Assembly (NCBI RefSeq): GCF_000359745.1
Contig: NZ_AQHN01000085.1
Span: forward strand, 1 to 52,333
Source: Rhizobium freirei PRF 81
GTDB taxonomy: Bacteria > Pseudomonadota > Alphaproteobacteria > Rhizobiales > Rhizobiaceae
Length of the DNA: 52,333 bases
Reading direction: 5' to 3'
Shown here: positions 40,347 to 48,904 of the stretch, one piece after another
How positions within the stretch are numbered: position 1 is the stretch's first letter
Layout: each line of letters begins with the position of its first letter
Program-made: the position numbers and the translations under genes
The notes under the pieces: model-generated
The model's input: the letters and a program-made list of their open reading frames with translations, nothing else
The model's database searches: none
Told to the model about the DNA's origin: nothing

Positions 40347-41719
40347 TCAGCCCGCCAGCAATCTCAGGTCTACCTGCAGACCCTTGCTCCACCGCGGCGT
40401 GGAGAGCTTTACGGTAGCCGACAGGCGGTCTGCCGTATCGGCGACGATGGCAAGACCGAGGCCTGCACCTTCGGTATGAAGCGTGTTGAGCCTGTAGAAT
40501 CGCTGGAACACCGCATCCCGCTCATGCGGAGGGATGCCCGGCCCGCTGTCGCTGATCGAAATCTGGCCGACGCCATCTTCGGAGGTGATCGAAACCCGGA
40601 TCTCCCCTCCGACGGGCGTGTATTTGATGGCATTGTCCAGAAGATTGTTGATCAGCATGCGCATCAGCGATTCATCGGTCTTGACCTGAACCGTCTGGTC
40701 GCCTTCCAGCACGATGTCGAGCTCACGATTGGTGATGATATTGCCGAATTCGGCCAGCACCGACGCCACCAGATGATAAAGTGTCACCGGCGTTGGATTG
40801 AGCGGGTGATGGCTCACCCTTGCCAGCTGCAGCAGCTGCTCTATCAGATGCGTGGCCTGGTTGTTGCTGGCGACGAGGTCGGCGATGATCGCCTGCCGTT
40901 CACTCTCGTTGTCGCTGTTTCCGAGCATCTGCAGCAGCAGTTTCACGCTGGCCTGCGGCGTACGCAGCTGATGCGCGGCGAGGTCTGAAAAACGGCGCTC
41001 AAGCGTCAGCGAGCGGGCAAGCTTCTCCAGCAGCTGATTGATCGAACGGCCGAGCGGCAGGAGGTCGCGCGGCAGGCTTTCTACGGGAATGGCCGAGAGA
41101 TCGTCGGGCGAGCGAGTGCGGATCTGCCGCACCAAGCCATGAATCGTGCGCAGGCCGCTGTTGATGCCGAGCCAGATCAGAAAGCCGATGACCGGCACGA
41201 GTATCAGCAGCGGAAAGAACAGATTGAGCAGAATATTGGAGACAAGCGTTTCGCGAAGCTCGATCTTTTCCCCTAGCTCTATCACGATGGTCGAGTTCGG
41301 GATCGGCAGCGAATAGATGCGCCAGTCCTCACCGCCATAGGTCAGTGTCGTGAACCCCACCTTCTGCTGCGGGACATCGGAAAGGAAAGCCGTGCTGCTG
41401 TAAAAGCGGATACTGCCGTCGACCCAGGCGCGGAACATGTGCGCATCGGCATAATCGTCGGCGTCTTCATTGAAGGCCAACTGATTGTCCATGTTGAAGT
41501 CGATGTCGTCGATCTGCTTTGCCGCATGCCCTGGCGTCTTTTCCAGGGGGCGGCGCAGCAGGCTCCAGATCACATTGGCGTCGTCGATCAGCTGGGCATC
41601 ATAGATATTGTTGATTTCCCGCGTCGCGCTGCTGAAGGCAAAAGCGCCGATCACGACGATCGTCACCACCACGACCGGCGCAATGCGGAGAAACAGCTTG
41701 CGAGTGAGCGTGGAATTGT

Positions 41720-41723
<4 letters not shown>
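40347..41723 (-). CDS. Sensor histidine kinase (QseC/PmrB/TctE-like) with acidic sensor patch
   Basis: A 458-residue membrane kinase. TM1 is about 11-31 and TM2 about 163-187, enclosing a ~130-residue periplasmic sensor with an acid-rich stretch (IDDIDFNMDN, NEDADDYADAH, 71-95). A HAMP-like linker follows. The H-box is SDLAAHQLRTPQA (His251; Gln replaces the usual Glu). The N-box is LLDNAIKYTP, with G-boxes DSGPGIPP and GAGLGLAI. It overlaps the response regulator gene by 4 bp. The acidic patch recalls PhoQ/PmrB sensors of cations or peptides; the signal is unproven. Confidence 0.92.
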
Positions 41724-42388
<665 letters not shown>

Positions 42389-42533
42389 TCAGTCGAAAAT
42401 TCTATTATTGAGCGGCCGCAATTGGAGCGGCCTTGTGGCAAAGCTATGACGGATCAATTCCGCATGGCAAGAGCGCCGCCCCAGGATCGCGAAACATAGC
42501 GGGCCGCGATCGTTGTTCGGTCGCCCAAGACGG

Positions 42534-43943
42534 CTAGCGCAGCCGTCGCATGGATGCCTCCAACACGCCGAAGATACGGGCGTCGGTGGATTGCGCAACG
42601 TTGAAGCGCATGAAGCTGCCGGCCTCTTCAGCCATGCTGAAGACATTGCCCGGAGCGAGGATGATGCCTTCGGCTAGGCAGGCGCGGGCGACATCGGCGG
42701 CATTCACGCACTCGGGCAAGCGACACCAGAGAAACATGCCGGCCTGCGGCTTCAGCCAGGGAACGATGCCGATGGCTTCCAGCCTAGCGGCCACTTCGCC
42801 CATGGTCCTGGCGAGCCGCGCGCGCAGCGCCTCCATATGCTTGCGATAGCTTCCGTCCTTCAGCGAGAGATAGACGAGCTCCGCCGACAATTGTCCGCAA
42901 CTGAAGCTGCTTGCGACCTTGAGATCGACGAGCCCGTCGATCCAGTCTCGCCGCGCCGCGATGAAGCCGCAACGCACCGAGGCTGAAAGCGTCTTGGAAA
43001 AGCTGCCGATATGGATCACCCGGTCGAGCCCGTCATAGGCGGCAAGCCGCGGCGCCGGCACATCCTCGAAATCGGCGAAAATATCGTCTTCGATGATGAT
43101 CAGCCCGGAAGCATCCGCCAGCTTCAGCAGACGGTGCGCCGTCACCGGCGAGAGCACGGCGCCCGTTGGATTGTGAATGGCTGAATTGGTGATGTAGAGC
43201 CGGGGTTTGTGCCGTTCGAGCGCCTTGCCGAACAGCTCGACATCCGGTCCGTTCGGCGTGAACGGCACGGTGACGACGTTGGCCCGATGCGCACGCAGCA
43301 GCGCATGGAAATTGAAATAGCACGGGTCGTCCACCAGCACGGTATCGCCGGGCTCGAGCAGGAAGCGGCAAAGCAGATCGATCGCCTGCGTGCCGGACTC
43401 CGTGAGCAGAATCTGGTCCGGCGGCACGGTGATGCCGTGCTCGGCCAAACGCCTGGCGAGCAGCTGCCGCAGCGGCGGCAGGCCGAGCGGCGTTCCGTAA
43501 TTGGCCAGTGCCCCCATATCCCCGCGTGCCAGCGTCCGCATCGCCCGGCGCAATGCCGCCTGCGGGAACCAGGATGGCGGAAGCCAGCCGCAGCCGGGCT
43601 TCAATACATCATCGCCCACCTCGAGCGATTGCCTGGAGATCCATAGCGGATCGACGTTGCGATCCGAACTAGCACCGGCCTCGGACAACAACAGCGGCGG
43701 CAGCGGACCGCATACATAAAATCCCGAGCCCGGCCGGGAGCGGATCACGCCCTCGGCGGCAAGCCGCTCATAGGCCTCGACCACAGTGGAGACCGATACC
43801 TGCATCGTCCTGGCAAAGCTGCGCACGGACGGCAGCCGCGCGCCAGGCATCAGGCTGCGGGTGGCGATGCGATCGGAAATCGCCGCCATGACCCCTTCGA
43901 TACGTGTGCCGCCGACGGCGCTCGTCACCGACAGATCGTCCAT
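42534..43943 (-). CDS. MocR-type regulator (GntR helix-turn-helix fused to aminotransferase fold)
   Basis: A 469-residue protein: a GntR winged helix (DRIATRSLMPGARLPSVRSF, VSVSTVVEAYERLAAEGVI) joined to a class I aminotransferase domain (NPTGAVLSPVTAHRLLKLAD, PLP lysine in GSFSKTLSASVRCGF). MocR proteins sense PLP or amino acids. The start at 43943 (MDDLSVTS) follows GAGAGG; the longer frame is less likely. It is divergent from the DMT transporter at 44051, the probable target. Confidence 0.93.
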   Translation of the reverse strand: MDDLSVTSAVGGTRIEGVMAAISDRIATRSLMPGARLPSVRSFARTMQVSVSTVVEAYERLAAEGVIRSRPGSGFYVCGPLPPLLLSEAGASSDRNVDPLWISRQSLEVGDDVLKPGCGWLPPSWFPQAALRRAMRTLARGDMGALANYGTPLGLPPLRQLLARRLAEHGITVPPDQILLTESGTQAIDLLCRFLLEPGDTVLVDDPCYFNFHALLRAHRANVVTVPFTPNGPDVELFGKALERHKPRLYITNSAIHNPTGAVLSPVTAHRLLKLADASGLIIIEDDIFADFEDVPAPRLAAYDGLDRVIHIGSFSKTLSASVRCGFIAARRDWIDGLVDLKVASSFSCGQLSAELVYLSLKDGSYRKHMEALRARLARTMGEVAARLEAIGIVPWLKPQAGMFLWCRLPECVNAADVARACLAEGIILAPGNVFSMAEEAGSFMRFNVAQSTDARIFGVLEASMRRLR

Positions 43944-43970
43944 CCGTACTGCCCCTCTCACCATAACAGT

Positions 43971-44010
43971 TTGCACGAATTGTACTGCACTGTCTCTGGT
44001 CTGGCCAGAC
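43971..44010. promoter_or_regulatory. Candidate operator between mocR-type and DMT genes
   Basis: The shared 107-bp promoter has a direct repeat TTGCAC / CTGCAC (13-15 bp apart, near 43971-43990) and a perfect 12-bp palindrome GTCTGGCCAGAC (43999-44010). MocR proteins usually bind direct repeats, so the first is the better candidate. Confidence 0.45.
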
Positions 44011-44050
44011 AAACTCTCCGATACCGCGTGAGGCAGAAGGAGCGTGCGCA

Positions 44051-44914
44051 ATGGACAAGACGACGACAGGATGGATCTACGGACTGACCGGGGTGGTGAT
44101 TTTCAGTGGATCGCTGCCGGCGACGCGGGTGGCCGTCATGGATTTCGATCCGCTGTTCCTGACCGTCGCCCGCGCCGTGATCGCCGGTCTGCTGGGCCTT
44201 GTCCTGCTGCTCGCCTTTCGCGAAAAGTGCCCGGCCCGCAGCGATATCGTCTCCTTGGCGATCGTTTCGCTCGGCTGCGTCATCGGCTTTCCGCTGCTGA
44301 CGGCACTGGCGCTGAAGCATGTCACCTCGGCGCATTCGATCGTCTTCATCGGCTTGCTACCGCTTGCAACAGCCATTTTCGGCGTCTTGCGCGGCGGCGA
44401 ACGGCCGCGCCCCGCCTTCTGGATATTCTCTGCGATCGGCAGTGCCCTCGTCAGCGGCTATGCCCTCGCCCAAGGCATGTCGGCCTCGCCGACCGGCGAT
44501 CTGCTGATGCTGTCGGCAGTTCTCATCTGCGGGCTCGGCTATGCCGAAGGGGCGGTGTTGTCGCGCAGGCTCGGCGGCTGGCAGGTCATTTGCTGGGCGC
44601 TGGTTCTGTCGCTGCCGATTACCATCGCGCTCTGCGTCGTCACCATGCCGCACACGATCGACGGCATCGGCGGCCCGGCATGGATCGGCCTCACCTATGT
44701 TTCGCTCTTCAGCATGCTGATCGGTTTCGTCTTCTGGTATCGGGGGCTGGCGCAAGGCGGCATCGCAGCGGTCGGCCAGCTGCAATTCCTGCAGCCCTTC
44801 TTCGGCTTTGCGCTTGCCGCCGCTCTGCTCAAGGAAAGCGTCAGCTGGTCCATGCTTGTCGTAACGATCGCTGTCGTCGGCTGCGTCGCCGGCGCCAGGA
44901 AATTCGCACGTTGA
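44051..44914 (+). CDS. EamA/DMT-family transporter, MocR-linked
   Basis: A 287-residue, 10-TM exporter with two EamA repeats (TGVVIFSGSLPATRVAVMDF; VSLFSMLIGFVFWYRGLAQ, then GQLQFLQPFFGFALAAALLK). Pairing of DMT exporters with divergent MocR regulators is common and often involves amino acids or vitamin B6-type effectors. Substrate unknown. Start at 44051, preceded by AAGGAG. Confidence 0.9.
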   Translation: MDKTTTGWIYGLTGVVIFSGSLPATRVAVMDFDPLFLTVARAVIAGLLGLVLLLAFREKCPARSDIVSLAIVSLGCVIGFPLLTALALKHVTSAHSIVFIGLLPLATAIFGVLRGGERPRPAFWIFSAIGSALVSGYALAQGMSASPTGDLLMLSAVLICGLGYAEGAVLSRRLGGWQVICWALVLSLPITIALCVVTMPHTIDGIGGPAWIGLTYVSLFSMLIGFVFWYRGLAQGGIAAVGQLQFLQPFFGFALAAALLKESVSWSMLVVTIAVVGCVAGARKFAR

Positions 44915-44946
44915 GCCATCGAGCGGGTCAAAACCTCGCCACTTGA

Positions 44947-44991
44947 CCTTCTAAACCGATCGGTCTATTAAAGACCAAAAGGTTTAGAAGG
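44947..44991. promoter_or_regulatory. Nested palindromic TetR operator and RBS-overlapping inverted repeat
   Basis: The outer arms CCTTCTAAACC / GGTTTAGAAGG (44947-44957, 44981-44991) are perfect. Within them lie TAAACCGATCGGTCTA (44952-44967), which matches the TetR-type TAGACC-N4-GGTCTA operator at all but one base, and GGTCT-N5-AGACC. The right outer arm overlaps the ribosome-binding site of the following gene. Confidence 0.8.
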
Positions 44992-44999
44992 AGCATTTC

Positions 45000-45464
45000 A
45001 TGACAACCCCTCTTGTCCCGCCATTCACCCGCGAAACTGCGATCGCCAAGGTCCGCATGGCCGAAGACGGCTGGAACAGCCGCGATCCCGAGCGCGTTTC
45101 CAGGGTCTATACGGAAGATAGCCAATGGCGGAACCGCGCCGAATTCCCGCGCGGCCGCAAGGAAATCGTCGAATTCCTCACGCGCAAATGGGCAAGGGAG
45201 CTGGATTACCGGCTGATCAAGGAACTCTGGGCTTTCGACGGCAATCGCATCGCCGTGCGCTTTGCCTATGAATGGCGCGACGACAGCGGCCATTGGTTCC
45301 GCTCCTATGGCAACGAAAATTGGGAATTCGATGCCGACGGCCTGATGCAGCGCCGTTTCGCCTCCATCAACGACATGCCGATTAAGGAAGAGGACCGGAA
45401 ATTCCACTGGCCGCTCGGCCGCCGGCCCGACGATCATCCCGGCCTGTCGGAACTCGGCCTTTGA
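45000..45464 (+). CDS. DUF1348 (NTF2-fold) protein
   Basis: A 154-residue protein of the SnoaL/DUF1348 group: AEDGWNSRDPERVSRVYTED, SQWRNRAEFPRGRKEIVEFL, RFAYEWRDDSGHWFRSYGNE, and FASINDMPIKEEDRKFHWPL. The fold is NTF2-like; activity unknown, though members are common in TetR-controlled stress operons. The RBS AAGGAG lies within the right arm of the palindrome. It is cotranscribed with the TetR gene, which starts 1 nt after its stop. Confidence 0.87.
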   Translation: MTTPLVPPFTRETAIAKVRMAEDGWNSRDPERVSRVYTEDSQWRNRAEFPRGRKEIVEFLTRKWARELDYRLIKELWAFDGNRIAVRFAYEWRDDSGHWFRSYGNENWEFDADGLMQRRFASINDMPIKEEDRKFHWPLGRRPDDHPGLSELGL

Positions 45465-45465
45465 G

Positions 45466-46029
45466 ATGGCACGCACCGTTTTCGAAAAACCCGATGCCAT
45501 CGCCCTCGTTGCCGAAGTCTTTCGCGAGCTCGGCTACGAGGGGGCGTCGATGAGCCACATCACCGCCCGCACGAGGCTGTCAAAGGGCAGCCTCTATCAC
45601 TTCTTCCCCGGCGGCAAGGAGGAGATGGCGGCGGAGATCATGGCCAATATCGACGCCTGGTTCGTGACGGAGATGTTCAGGCCGCTCGAAGAGGGTGAGC
45701 CCCGCGCGGCCATTGCCCGCATGTGGGAGACGACCGACAGCTATTTCCGCTCCGGCCGCCGCATCTGCCTGATCGGCGCCTTTGCGCTGGACGAAACGCG
45801 TGATCGTTTTTCTGCCGCCATCCGGGCCTATTTCTATCGCTGGATCGAAGCGCTCGCCGGCGCTCTGGTCAAAGCCGGCCTGCCCGGCCCCGAAGCGAAA
45901 ACGCTGGCTGAAGAAGCCGTTATCGGCATCCAGGGTGCATTGACGCTCGCAAGGGCACTTGGAGACGACACGATTTTTGGCAGAACCCTGGCGAGACTGA
46001 AACGGAGGCTGGAAACTGCGCTCGGATAA
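45466..46029 (+). CDS. TetR-family repressor of its own operon
   Basis: A 187-residue regulator. The N-terminal helix-turn-helix is YEGASMSHITARTRLSKGSL, with the usual YHFFPGGKEEMAAEI following. The C-terminal helices form the ligand pocket/dimer interface (RICLIGAFALDETRDRFSAA). It starts 1 nt after the DUF1348 stop. The TetR palindrome in front of the operon indicates autorepression. The inducer is unknown; relatives with this operator type respond to electrophiles. Confidence 0.92.
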   Translation: MARTVFEKPDAIALVAEVFRELGYEGASMSHITARTRLSKGSLYHFFPGGKEEMAAEIMANIDAWFVTEMFRPLEEGEPRAAIARMWETTDSYFRSGRRICLIGAFALDETRDRFSAAIRAYFYRWIEALAGALVKAGLPGPEAKTLAEEAVIGIQGALTLARALGDDTIFGRTLARLKRRLETALG

Positions 46030-46040
46030 AGCCATCCGAC

Positions 46041-46099
46041 CAGTGCGAATCAGCGCATCTCACATGGTAAAACCCGTCCGGGACCGATGATTCGCACTG
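46041..46099. repeat. Perfect 12-bp inverted repeat after the TetR gene
   Basis: CAGTGCGAATCA (46041-46052) and TGATTCGCACTG (46088-46099) are exact reverse complements, 35 bp apart. It follows the tetR-type stop by 12 bp and has no T run. The rest of the gap up to 46285 is AT-rich and presumably holds the promoter of the glycoamylase-domain gene; a second small dyad, CATGG-N9-CCATG, lies at 46201-46219. Confidence 0.55.
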
Positions 46100-46285
46100 A
46101 CTGAAAGAGGCGGAAGACCGCCGGAAACCATATTGCCGACAATGGGAATTGGCTGCGAATGGTGCATAAGGCTCTGATCTTAAACAATTCTCCATAAATG
46201 CATGGCAATATTAACCATGTTTGATTTGCAACTATCCAAGCTCCTGTGTTCAGCAGGAAGCAGGGGCCGAGGAGACGGATAGACG

Positions 46286-47602
46286 ATGCTGCAGCAAGTA
46301 AACGAGACCGACGACGCGCTGATCGATCGCTTGCAACGATCCGCGTTCGAGTATTTCATGCTTCATACCAATCCGGAAAACGGACTGGTGGCGGATACTT
46401 CGATCAAGACGAGCCATTGCAGCATCGCCGCAGTCGGCTTCGCGCTGTCGAGCTACCCTGTTGCCGTCGAACGCGGCTGGATCAGCCGGGCCGACGCCGC
46501 CAAACGCGTGCTGACCACGCTTGATTTCCTTGCCGACAGCCAGCAGGGCACCGAACGCGGCGCCACGGGCCATCGCGGCTTCTACTATCACTTCCTCTAT
46601 ATGGAGACCGGCAAGCGCGCCTGGAACAGCGAGCTTTCGACCATCGACAGCGGTTTGTTTCTGATCGGCATGCTGACGGCTGCCGCCTATTTCACTGGCA
46701 ACAGCCAAACCGAGCGTGATATCTGCAAACAGGCGAAGTTCCTCTACGAACGCTGCGATTGGCACTGGGCCCTGAACAAGGGTCCGACGATCAGCATGGG
46801 CTGGAAGCCGGCAAGCGGTTTCCTGCGCTGGCGCTATCAGGGTTATGACGAGGCGATCTTCCTCTATGTGCTGGCGCTCGGCTCGCCGACGCACCCCATC
46901 CCGTCGTCGAGCTACGACGCATTCGCTTCGACCTATACCTGGATGATGTTCCAGGAAACGCCTTATCTCTATGCCGGGCCGCTGTTCATTCACCTCTTCT
47001 CCCACGCCTGGATCGATTTCCGCGATATCCGCGACAAGCACGTTGCCGACAAGGGCATCGACTATTTCCGCAATACGCAGACGGCAATATCAGTCCAGCG
47101 TGACTACACGGATCGCAATCCCAACCATTTCGTCGATTATGGGAAGGACATCTGGGGCCTTTCAGCCTGCGATGGCCCCAATCAGACGGGCACGAAACAT
47201 AGCCTGCGATATGCTCCGAAACTCCTGGGTTATGCCGCACGTGGCGCACCGCTCGGACCGGATGACGGCACGATCGCGCCCTGGGGTCCGCTGTCCTGCC
47301 TGCCCTTCGACCGTCAAGCCGCGCTCGACGGCACGAAGGCGCTGCTTTCCAACTACCCCAATCTGCTGCTCGACGGCCGCTTCCCCGGTGGCTTCAATCC
47401 GAGCGTCAAAGGTCCCGGCCCCGAAGGCTGGGTGGACGACCGCTCGGTCGCACTCGACCAAGGTTTGCTCGTCATGATGATCGAAAATGCCCGCACCGGC
47501 ATGATCTGGAACCTGATGCGCCAGTCGCCGATCCTTCGCACGGGCCTTGAACGCGCCGGCTTCACCGGCGGCTGGCTCGACGAAAAGCCTGCTGTCGCGT
47601 GA
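46286..47602 (+). CDS. Glycoamylase-domain protein, GH144-like (candidate beta-1,2-glucan-acting)
   Basis: A 438-residue protein of the (alpha/alpha)6-barrel 'glycoamylase' family (PF10091/COG5368). It shows LQRSAFEYFMLHTNPENGL, SIAAVGFALSSYPVAVERGW, GFYYHFLYMETGKR, STIDSGLFLIGML, a DEAIFLYVLALGSP segment, and FNPSVKGPGPEGWVDDRSVA. No signal peptide is seen, so it is probably cytosolic. The same domain occurs in rhizobial NdvB, the cyclic beta-1,2-glucan synthase, and GH144 members cut beta-1,2-glucan. Action on this polymer is inference. Confidence 0.87.
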   Translation: MLQQVNETDDALIDRLQRSAFEYFMLHTNPENGLVADTSIKTSHCSIAAVGFALSSYPVAVERGWISRADAAKRVLTTLDFLADSQQGTERGATGHRGFYYHFLYMETGKRAWNSELSTIDSGLFLIGMLTAAAYFTGNSQTERDICKQAKFLYERCDWHWALNKGPTISMGWKPASGFLRWRYQGYDEAIFLYVLALGSPTHPIPSSSYDAFASTYTWMMFQETPYLYAGPLFIHLFSHAWIDFRDIRDKHVADKGIDYFRNTQTAISVQRDYTDRNPNHFVDYGKDIWGLSACDGPNQTGTKHSLRYAPKLLGYAARGAPLGPDDGTIAPWGPLSCLPFDRQAALDGTKALLSNYPNLLLDGRFPGGFNPSVKGPGPEGWVDDRSVALDQGLLVMMIENARTGMIWNLMRQSPILRTGLERAGFTGGWLDEKPAVA

Positions 47603-47641
47603 TTTGAAGATCATTAGTCAGTCTCTCGGTGCTCGCACTTT

Positions 47642-47779
47642 GCCCCTCACCGTAACCCTCTCCCCGCAGGCGGGGAGAGGGGACGATCGAGCCAAGCAAC
47701 TGACCGGTTACATGCGGTGCCTTGTTTTGCACGGTGACTCCCTCGCCCCGCTTGCGAGGAGAGGGCTGGGGTGAGGGGC
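47642..47779. repeat. Nested inverted-repeat element acting as a convergent terminator
   Basis: Outer arms GCCCCTCACC / GGTGAGGGGC (47642-47651, 47770-47779) enclose a perfect 12-bp hairpin CCCTCTCCCCGC / GCGGGGAGAGGG (47656-47681) and a matching inner pair (CCCTCGCC ... GGAGAGGG). This resembles the dispersed C/G-rich palindromes common in rhizobia and Brucella. It lies between the convergent glycoamylase and Ldh_2 genes. Confidence 0.75.
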
Positions 47780-47833
47780 CATATCTAACAACACGGCAAA
47801 AACATCACTCACCCGACCATCGCCTTCAGCGTC

Positions 47834-48823
47834 TCAGAGCCGCTTGATCGCCTCGATCACCTCATCCTCGACAATGATGCCCTCGGTTAGCGCAAGACGG
47901 CGTGAGGTCTGCCCGCGCCGGCCCGGCAAGCGGACATTGGGATCCCGAGTAATCTCGCTAGCGAGCAGCGCAAATCGCTTTGCGGTGTCGGTGGCGCTCG
48001 TTGCGGCGGGATTGATGGCGATGATCGTATGGCCAAGCGCCGGCGGCGCTCCCTTGTCGTCGAAGAGCGAGGAGGCCTCAAAGGCGTAATTGGCGCCCGT
48101 GAGGCCGGCTGCCAGAATTTCGACCATGAGAGCAAGTGCCGCGCCCTTGGCATCCCCGGAGGGAACCATCGTGCCCTCAAGCGCCTCCTCGGCGCTGGTG
48201 GTCGGCTTTCCCTCGCGGTCGAAAGCCCAGTCTGCGGGAATGGGAGCGCCCTGCTGTCGTGCCGCCATCACCTTGCCGCGCGCCACTTTCGAAAGCGCCA
48301 GATCGATGACGATCGGATCCTCGCCGGGAAGCGGCGTGGCAAAAGCGATAGGATTGGTGCCGAAGACCGGCACCTTGCCGCCCCAGGGCGCCATGGCCGC
48401 CGGCGCATTGGCAACCATCAGCGCCACCAGACCTTGATCGGCAAAACGCTCAACCGTCAGGCCCATGACGCCCGCATGATGCGAACGGCTGATGGCGGCA
48501 AGCGCGATCCCCTGTTCGCGGGCGATGCCAGGAAGTTCGGCAACGGCGAGATCGAGAGCCGGATAGGCATAACCATTGCCGGCATCGATGCGCAGGACCG
48601 CCGGAAAGGGCCGAGTGAGCTGCGGCTGAGCGAAGCCATCCGTCTTGCCGATCTTCGCCTGGCCGGCATAGGCGGGGACGCGGCGCAAGCCGTGACCACC
48701 CTGCCCGGCAGCCTCCGCCGCGACGAGCGCGACAGCCACGGAGCGGGCATTCTCCGCGCTAACCTTGCTCCGCTGCAGCGCCTCCACGACCAGCGTTTCG
48801 GCTTCGGCGAGCGACAGGTGCAT
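47834..48823 (-). CDS. Ldh_2-family (malate/L-lactate dehydrogenase fold) reductase, candidate piperideine-2-carboxylate reductase
   Basis: A 329-residue NAD(P)H enzyme. Family motifs are AEAAGQGGHGLRRVPAYAGQ, ISRSHHAGVMGLTVERFADQ, VPVFGTNPIAFATP, and VIDLALSKVARGKVMAA. The family contains malate and lactate dehydrogenases and the DpkA/LhpD cyclic-imine reductases. Its operon with an L-pipecolate oxidase-like and an ALDH7-type gene favours piperideine-2-carboxylate reduction to L-pipecolate. That specific role is inference. Third gene, 81 bp after the dehydrogenase. Confidence 0.85.
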   Translation of the reverse strand: MHLSLAEAETLVVEALQRSKVSAENARSVAVALVAAEAAGQGGHGLRRVPAYAGQAKIGKTDGFAQPQLTRPFPAVLRIDAGNGYAYPALDLAVAELPGIAREQGIALAAISRSHHAGVMGLTVERFADQGLVALMVANAPAAMAPWGGKVPVFGTNPIAFATPLPGEDPIVIDLALSKVARGKVMAARQQGAPIPADWAFDREGKPTTSAEEALEGTMVPSGDAKGAALALMVEILAAGLTGANYAFEASSLFDDKGAPPALGHTIIAINPAATSATDTAKRFALLASEITRDPNVRLPGRRGQTSRRLALTEGIIVEDEVIEAIKRL

Positions 48824-48904
48824 GAGAGGAGACCTTGAAAAAGATGAGGCGGATAAAGGTTTTCTACGCCTTCAACCGCCTCATCGCAATGCAGCAAAGT
48901 GCTA

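Noticed and set aside
47642..47779. A CRISPR-like or other repeat array
   Set aside because: It is one nested inverted repeat with no spaced direct repeats; it fits a dispersed palindromic element or terminator.
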